This document shows positions 21,259 to 24,833 of a stretch of 24,833 bases of DNA, piece by piece. The position numbers and the translations under genes were made by a program. Numbering within the stretch: position 1 is the first letter of the stretch; each line of letters starts with the position of its first letter. Source of the DNA: a virus. The stretch covers positions 1-24,833 of the IMG/VR virus record IMGVR_UViG_3300040806_002508, one strand, 5' to 3'. The notes under the pieces were generated by a model that saw only the letters and a list, made by a program, of their open reading frames with translations, was not told where the DNA came from and searched no databases.

Positions 21259-22357
21259 ATCCTCGCTTCAACCCTTCTATCTGTATCTGTTTCCATTCAT
21301 CTCCGTCAAGTGTGTATGGGTAATCAGTCTCTACCGACGGTCCATATATTGTCCTAATGCTGGTTATGTTCAAATTGTCATTCATGACTCTGTGTATCTT
21401 ATGTATGGAGGCATCTGTGCCAAATGTTCTCTGTAGATCAACCTGTCCTATCTTGATGTATCCAAGCGACAACTTCGGATCTTCCCAATCGTACCCGTTG
21501 TCTTCCAACCATGACCTGTATTCGTCCATCTCTTTCTTCTTGAAATCATCCTGCTCGGTTATTGTTTTACCCCACTCAACATCAAACTCACCAGAATAAT
21601 ATCGTTGGTGGTTGATCTCAGAACACAACGCCTCGGTCATCTTTGGTGCGTGTTCATCTCTGAATACTTCATACAGTGTCTTGCCAACCTGGCTCCAGTG
21701 CAAGTACACACCACCCAATTCCCTATCATACCTGTTTTCCTTGAACAGTTCAAAATCCTCTTCGTGTAGGTCGTGCCTGGGTGCGTTGAGAAAGGTGGTT
21801 ATCTGAGATGGCCTCATCCATTCCGGTTCGAATGCCTTTTTCCTGTCGGCGTTGACCCAACTTTCGATCTCGTGGCAGATGTTGTTGAGTTGTCGGATCG
21901 CGTATTTGGTTTCTGCGTCTGCCTGTTTGTAGTAGTCGGACATTTGCCAGGCGGTGCCCTGTAGTTCCTCGAAATACCTATGCAGTAAATTACAGGCCTC
22001 GTGTTTGAGTTTTTTACCTGGACTGTTCTTGCCCACCGGCAGTCTTGAACTGTACTGGAAATCGTCAGCACTGAAAGGATGTATCTTTTCATACGCTGGA
22101 CTGAAGTCAAAGGAGTTTATTTTGGCGATACTTTTATTAAGTTCACCCACGAGATGCTGTAGATTCCTCTTTGAATCTGCGAAACCAAGGAAGCAGAAGT
22201 TCTTTTCTAATATTCTTTGTTGTTTAAGGTTGTCCTTCAAGGCCGCCAACCACCTGTGTCCTAAGGGGGTGTCGTATATCTGGAAGTAGTAGGCCTTTTC
22301 GGTCAGGCCCACCCTAACTATATCATGGATGAATTTATTCTTTTCTGTAGATGGCAC
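21236..22357 (-). CDS. Conserved phage protein, unknown function (about 373 aa)
   Basis: The open frame extends back to 22480 but that stretch lies inside queD. A GTG at 22357 (GTG CCA TCT ACA), with GGAG 7 nt before it, is the most plausible start and overlaps the end of queD by 23 nt. The protein starts near KNKFIHDIVRVGLTEKAYYF. It has helical stretches, repeated WxxxxxxY-like aromatics and many Lys/Glu, and no membrane segment. No domain is recognised. I have seen similar proteins in marine T4-like phages without a role. Its position between queD and a glycosyltransferase is the only context. Confidence 0.6.
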   Translation of the reverse strand: MPSTEKNKFIHDIVRVGLTEKAYYFQIYDTPLGHRWLAALKDNLKQQRILEKNFCFLGFADSKRNLQHLVGELNKSIAKINSFDFSPAYEKIHPFSADDFQYSSRLPVGKNSPGKKLKHEACNLLHRYFEELQGTAWQMSDYYKQADAETKYAIRQLNNICHEIESWVNADRKKAFEPEWMRPSQITTFLNAPRHDLHEEDFELFKENRYDRELGGVYLHWSQVGKTLYEVFRDEHAPKMTEALCSEINHQRYYSGEFDVEWGKTITEQDDFKKKEMDEYRSWLEDNGYDWEDPKLSLGYIKIGQVDLQRTFGTDASIHKIHRVMNDNLNITSIRTIYGPSVETDYPYTLDGDEWKQIQIEGLKRGYESRSVR

Positions 22358-22784
22358 TGTTGGCTCCGTGTTCCATACATTCCACTTCCACCACGTAACA
22401 TCTGTTGTCAGTCTTTTCCCTGACCAACTTGTCCGCGAAGTCAAATGCGTGTTTGGCGAACATCTCCGCACCGACACCATCGAACTCCACGATCTCCGCT
22501 AGGTCGTGTTTCTCAAGTTCTTTTAACTTGTCCAGGTGTGGGTCATTGATGTCAACAGCGGTCTTGTGATCGAAGTGATCCTCCAACCATTTCTTCAGTG
22601 GCTTCAGTGATCCGAAATCCACCGCCCAGTTCTTGTTGTCCAGTCGATCGCAACCGAATGTGAATCTGAATGCGAGGCTGTATCCGTGTAGCAAATGGCA
22701 GTGTGAGTGGTCTGCGTTGGGTTGTCTGAACACGCAGGCTAGTCCTATGTTGTGTCCGTATGTTTTAGTCGAGTAGTAAGTCAT
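22335..22784 (-). CDS. queD: QueD / 6-pyruvoyl-tetrahydropterin synthase family protein
   Basis: This 149-residue enzyme of the PTPS/QueD family makes 6-carboxytetrahydropterin or a related pterin on the preQ0/queuosine route. Motifs are HSHC-x3-HGYS (Cys29, His33), FDHKTAV (His73 with Asp72) and VECMEHGANSA (Glu138). The Zn-site HGH of classical members is HGY here (Tyr35), with extra His at 26, 28 and 30. I recall this variant in alphaproteobacterial and marine phage QueD-like proteins. Only queD of the pathway is in this window. A strong ribosome-binding site (AAGGAG) precedes the ATG, and the start is in a predicted stem (see leader). Confidence 0.85.
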   Translation of the reverse strand: MTYYSTKTYGHNIGLACVFRQPNADHSHCHLLHGYSLAFRFTFGCDRLDNKNWAVDFGSLKPLKKWLEDHFDHKTAVDINDPHLDKLKELEKHDLAEIVEFDGVGAEMFAKHAFDFADKLVREKTDNRCYVVEVECMEHGANSAIYRKE

Positions 22785-22853
22785 CGTTTCTCCTTGCGTT
22801 GATGACTTGCAGAGTGTTTATAGAGGGTTGAAAGTCTTGAGTCCTCTCGATCA
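22778..22853 (-). promoter_or_regulatory. Structured queD leader, two exclusive folds
   Basis: The 69-nt gap before queD plus its first codons can fold two ways in the minus-strand RNA. (1) AAGTCATC (22801-22808) pairs perfectly with GATGACTT (22778-22785), burying the ATG in an 8-bp stem with the AAGGAG site in the 15-nt loop. (2) AGAGG (22843-22847) pairs with CCTCT (22822-22826). Its loop GACTT (22832-22836) pairs with the same AAGTC (22804-22808), forming a pseudoknot that would release the start. A shorter pseudoknot pairing AGA/UCU would put an A-rich AUAAACAC linker between the helices, as in preQ1-I. A CAAC-CCUCU junction also resembles that class. The resemblance is by topology only. 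A TATAAACA within it could instead be a late promoter. Confidence 0.45.
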
Positions 22854-23108
22854 TCAGTTCAACTTCTTGTCCAACTTCTGATCCATGTCCATCTGGAACG
22901 CTGTGTCTCTGATGCGATCCGTCAGTTCGTTCGGTATATTTAACTCACCGTCTATGATACTCTTAAGGAAGTGTATCATCACAGTGAACTCGTTCCTGTT
23001 GGCCACGGTTTCTGGATCTATACCGTGTTTCTCCATGGCGTTCAGCATGGCTTCTGATACATCTACCAGGGCCTTGATGCTCGTTGAGTGCTTGTCAAAG
23101 TGTGCCAT
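22854..23108 (-). CDS. Small helical phage protein, unknown (84 aa)
   Basis: The 84-residue product is almost all helix, acidic, with evenly spaced hydrophobics (ALVDVSEAMLNAMEKHGIDP, IHFLKSIIDGELNIPNELTD). No motif is recognised. Start and upstream stop overlap as TAATG with the Sm-like gene, so the two are translated together. Its stop (TGA, 22854-22856) is immediately followed by the queD leader. Confidence 0.6.
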   Translation of the reverse strand: MAHFDKHSTSIKALVDVSEAMLNAMEKHGIDPETVANRNEFTVMIHFLKSIIDGELNIPNELTDRIRDTAFQMDMDQKLDKKLN

Positions 23109-23416
23109 TAGGTTATGATGCTGGGTTTCTTGGGAACCTCGATCTTGCTGAACACCCTGTTGTATTCATCGGCGATCTTGTCATTAATGTGTGCTATCGA
23201 AATCAACTTGTCGATGGCGATGTTGAACGGTTCGTCCTGTTTAGCAGTGGAGAAAAATGTACCAAATGCCAGACCCTGCGGACCATTCATCAGCACAAGT
23301 GCCTTCTCGATACTGACGTATCGTGTGTCGGTCCTGCTGAGATATTTTGCGATGACTTCTTCCCCTGAAGCCAATTTAAGAGTAACTAGATCTCCATCTT
23401 TTATTTTATCAAACAT
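23108..23416 (-). CDS. Sm-like / Hfq-like small protein (tentative)
   Basis: This 102-residue protein opens with DGDLVTLKLASGEEVIAKYL, the strand-turn-strand with G-x-x-x-x-A typical of the Sm/LSm fold. A second strand set follows (TRYVSIEKALVLMNGPQGLA) and then a helix. LSm proteins bind RNA, and a phage copy could affect mRNA stability or ribosome access. The match is by pattern only and the key Sm2 Gly/Asp is not obvious. The ATG has AAGGAT and TATAAT close in front. I recall homologues across T4-like cyanophages as hypothetical. Confidence 0.5.
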   Translation of the reverse strand: MFDKIKDGDLVTLKLASGEEVIAKYLSRTDTRYVSIEKALVLMNGPQGLAFGTFFSTAKQDEPFNIAIDKLISIAHINDKIADEYNRVFSKIEVPKKPSIIT

Positions 23417-23430
23417 ATCCTTATTATAAA

Positions 23431-23841
23431 CTATCCTACTAGATTGTCAATGTATTTCTTCAATTCCTTGTCCTCGACATTGGGTGGTATGCGATTCATA
23501 AAAAATATCTGGTAACTATCACTTCCGTACTTGCCTATGCCGTGTAGGTCATTGGCATCCTTGCCGTCCCATTCAAGGTACTGTGCCGTCATCCGTCTTA
23601 TTCTTTTTGACCTTACCTCCCACATGCCCAACGGTTTGAGCATTTCCTGTTGTGTTTTCAATCTGCCTCTTAGGTACGCTCGCGGGTTGGGATATCTTGC
23701 GAACAACTTTGGTAACACTATCTTCACATGTTTCCTGTAGGTAAGATTCAGACACATCACGCCCACCATGTGCTTCCATTTCTTGTGCGGAGATTTTATT
23801 TGTTGTTGGACCATCAGGTGATCCACCATCGGTTTGATCAT
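23431..23841 (-). CDS. MBD4-like HhH-GPD DNA glycosylase
   Basis: This 136-residue protein aligns by eye with the catalytic domain of the vertebrate/plant MBD4 glycosylase. VMCLNLTYRKHV is near the N-terminus and MLKPLGMWEVRSKRI is in the middle. The helix-hairpin-helix LHGIGKYGSDSYQIF (99-113) is followed by NVEDKELKKYIDNL. The catalytic Asp of the GPD element is D124 (VED). MBD4 removes T or U mispaired with G after cytosine deamination; here the substrate is not known. It is compact, with no MBD domain, and lacks the four-Cys FeS cluster of EndoIII/MutY. It joins UvsE as a second DNA-repair enzyme in the window. Confidence 0.8.
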   Translation of the reverse strand: MIKPMVDHLMVQQQIKSPHKKWKHMVGVMCLNLTYRKHVKIVLPKLFARYPNPRAYLRGRLKTQQEMLKPLGMWEVRSKRIRRMTAQYLEWDGKDANDLHGIGKYGSDSYQIFFMNRIPPNVEDKELKKYIDNLVG

Positions 23842-23857
23842 ATTATAATTTTATATG

Positions 23858-24496
23858 TTATTTGCTTTTTGTCAACTGCTTGTTGATGAACCGGGCCATG
23901 CCGTCGTAGGTTTCCTGGAACACGTTGGAGTGCTGGCTCCATTCCTTTGGCATCTCCCAACGATCATGGTTCACAACTATCCATCGCGTGTCTGGATCTG
24001 AATATCCCATCAACTTGTGGAATTGGTATATCCAGTAACTGGGATCAACAGGTCTCTTGATGTATGTGTAACCTTCCGATCCTGTGTACATGTTGTTGAT
24101 TTTGCCTTTTTCCAACGGATGTAGATCGAAACCCAACATGAATATGGCCTTGGGTTTGAAAGTAAGTCCTACCACTCCTGCGTAAGGGCCTGTGCCCCAG
24201 TGGAATGGCTCGTCCTGTCTCCGCTCTCCCTTATAAGGTAGGTCGGGAAATTTTTTTACGTTGGGCCAGTGTGCGAATTGGTCCGCCCAGTTGTCCCTGG
24301 TGTAAACAGTGGTGCCTTTACCAACCGCGTTCACGGCCTGCTGGCACATATGTCTGTCAGCACAAACAAGATATTCAGTGACGTAGTCTCTGTAGATTGC
24401 GTTACAACCTATTACCGTGCTGAATATTTTCAATGGCGAGATGTCAAATCCCCTACGGCTTTCACCGTTGCCGATTATACTAACATACTTGGTCAT
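23858..24496 (-). CDS. GNGES-motif Rossmann-like protein, shorter paralogue
   Basis: This 212-residue protein starts MTKYVSIIGNGESRRGF, with GNGESR at 9-14 and GCNAIYRD at 30-37. It shares both motifs with the protein at 19159-19902. Middle strands (EYLVCADRHM), GTGPYAGVVGLT and IFMLGFDLHP follow the same order as in GT42/DUF115-like folds. HWPNVKKFPDLP and KRPVDPSYWIYQFHKLMGYS are specific to this copy. A sugar- or nucleotide-transferring role is a weak inference. A TTAAATA motif ends 5 nt before the ATG. Confidence 0.55.
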   Translation of the reverse strand: MTKYVSIIGNGESRRGFDISPLKIFSTVIGCNAIYRDYVTEYLVCADRHMCQQAVNAVGKGTTVYTRDNWADQFAHWPNVKKFPDLPYKGERRQDEPFHWGTGPYAGVVGLTFKPKAIFMLGFDLHPLEKGKINNMYTGSEGYTYIKRPVDPSYWIYQFHKLMGYSDPDTRWIVVNHDRWEMPKEWSQHSNVFQETYDGMARFINKQLTKSK

Positions 24497-24501
24497 AATG
24501 C

Positions 24502-24508
24502 TATTTAA
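24502..24508 (-). promoter_or_regulatory. Late-promoter-like TTAAATA
   Basis: The minus strand reads GATTAAATAGC, 5 nt before the ATG at 24496. It follows the same near-start placement seen at several other genes. Confidence 0.35.
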
Positions 24509-24518
24509 TCACCCCTTT

Positions 24519-24536
24519 AAACGCACACAGGCGTCT
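24519..24536 (-). terminator. Weak hairpin in intergenic gap
   Basis: In the minus-strand RNA, AGACGC pairs with GCGUUU around a 6-nt loop (one G-U pair). It lies in the 81-nt gap after the gene at 24578. No long U-run follows, so it is at best a weak terminator or a processing site. Confidence 0.2.
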
Positions 24537-24577
24537 GTATACTGCTGGTAAAAATGAAATAGGAATAGTTGTACATA

Positions 24578-24832
24578 TCACTCATTTCCGTTGATTAAAT
24601 GCCATACGGTGAGATATTTGTCCCAGGCCTTTTGCAGTGTTGGATACTTCCTCCGCAGTGCTATTGCTTCTGCACCCACCATTTCCGACTCCTCGTATGC
24701 CCGTTCCTCATCCTTGGCCTGCTGTGATTGTTCCACCAAAATCCTGTCACCATTTGGTAATTGCTCGTACACCGTTTCTCCGCCATCGGGCGAAACATAT
24801 ATGGGATTGATCCTTCTTGCTTTCCTAGGCAT
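24578..24832 (-). CDS. Small conserved phage protein, unknown (84 aa)
   Basis: The product is 84 residues. The ATG complementary to 24830-24832 is 1 base from the window edge, so the gene may be complete, but an upstream start cannot be excluded. The N-terminus is basic (PRKARRINPIYVSP), followed by DGGETVYEQLPNG and then a charged helix ending WHLINGNE. I recall similar proteins from T4-like cyanophages with no function assigned. Confidence 0.65.
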   Translation of the reverse strand: MPRKARRINPIYVSPDGGETVYEQLPNGDRILVEQSQQAKDEERAYEESEMVGAEAIALRRKYPTLQKAWDKYLTVWHLINGNE

Positions 24833-24833
24833 C

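Noticed and set aside
22358-22480. Longer start for the 373-residue unknown
   Set aside because: The extension lies wholly inside queD. A GTG with GGAG before it at 22357 fits the overlapping-gene pattern of the region.
24497-24577. Strong rho-independent terminator in the 81-nt gap
   Set aside because: Only a 6-bp hairpin with a G-U pair and no long U-run is present, so it was listed as weak.
1-24833. tRNA genes, CRISPR arrays, insertion sequences, attachment sites
   Set aside because: I looked for cloverleaf-like arms, spaced short repeats, transposase motifs and terminal inverted repeats, and saw none. The repeats present are all within coding fibre genes.

Overview
This window looks like a piece of a T4-like marine myovirus genome. 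By gene content it is closest to the cyanophage/pelagiphage kind of T4-like phage, but the host cannot be fixed from sequence alone. The evidence is a T4-type sliding-clamp loader subunit (gp44), many short tightly packed genes that overlap by a few bases (ATGA, TAATG and TGATG junctions), and repeated T4-type late-promoter motifs (ATAAATA / TATAAATA). There is also a long block of repetitive fibre-like structural genes, and phage-borne metabolic genes (queD, an A-type Fe-S carrier, 2OG-Fe(II) oxygenases, a GroES-like co-chaperonin). Nearly everything is on the minus strand. Two clear plus-strand genes (678-1199 and 18886-19164) and one uncertain one (2545-2769) interrupt it. I saw no tRNA, rRNA, CRISPR array or insertion sequence.

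Layout. 1-614: the end of a lysis-type module, with a membrane-anchored protein and an M15-type peptidase/endolysin. 615-3602: two conserved unknown phage proteins, a disputed small plus-strand gene, and two distantly related 2OG-Fe(II) oxygenases. 3595-5749: replication and repair, with gp44, a DUF2061 membrane protein and a UvsE-type UV-damage endonuclease. 5781-8757: small accessory proteins, namely a ParB-like protein, a Zn-ribbon protein, a GroES-like co-chaperonin, a Lys/Pro/Ala-rich protein, a stand-alone DNA polymerase III alpha-like fragment and unknowns.

8770-18854 is about 10 kb of virion genes. It holds an 836-residue Ig-like protein, a small structural protein, four paralogous fibre-like proteins sharing one N-terminal module, and a LamG-like protein. 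Two neighbouring fibre genes are both 528 residues long and both carry a 114-nt tandem duplication. A previously unlisted 52-residue gene sits at 11880-12038.

18886-24832 is a dense accessory operon. It holds a Zn-finger protein, two GNGES-motif Rossmann-like paralogues, an A-type Fe-S carrier, a DxD glycosyltransferase, QueD (6-pyruvoyl-tetrahydropterin synthase family), an Sm-like protein, an MBD4-like HhH DNA glycosylase and several unknowns.

The most interesting signal is the 69-nt leader of queD. It can fold into two mutually exclusive structures. One is a hairpin that buries the queD start codon. The other is a pseudoknot-like fold that resembles a preQ1-I riboswitch in topology. A second regulatory signal is the placement of late-promoter motifs almost on top of start codons, including a perfect 17-nt palindrome that could drive two divergent genes.
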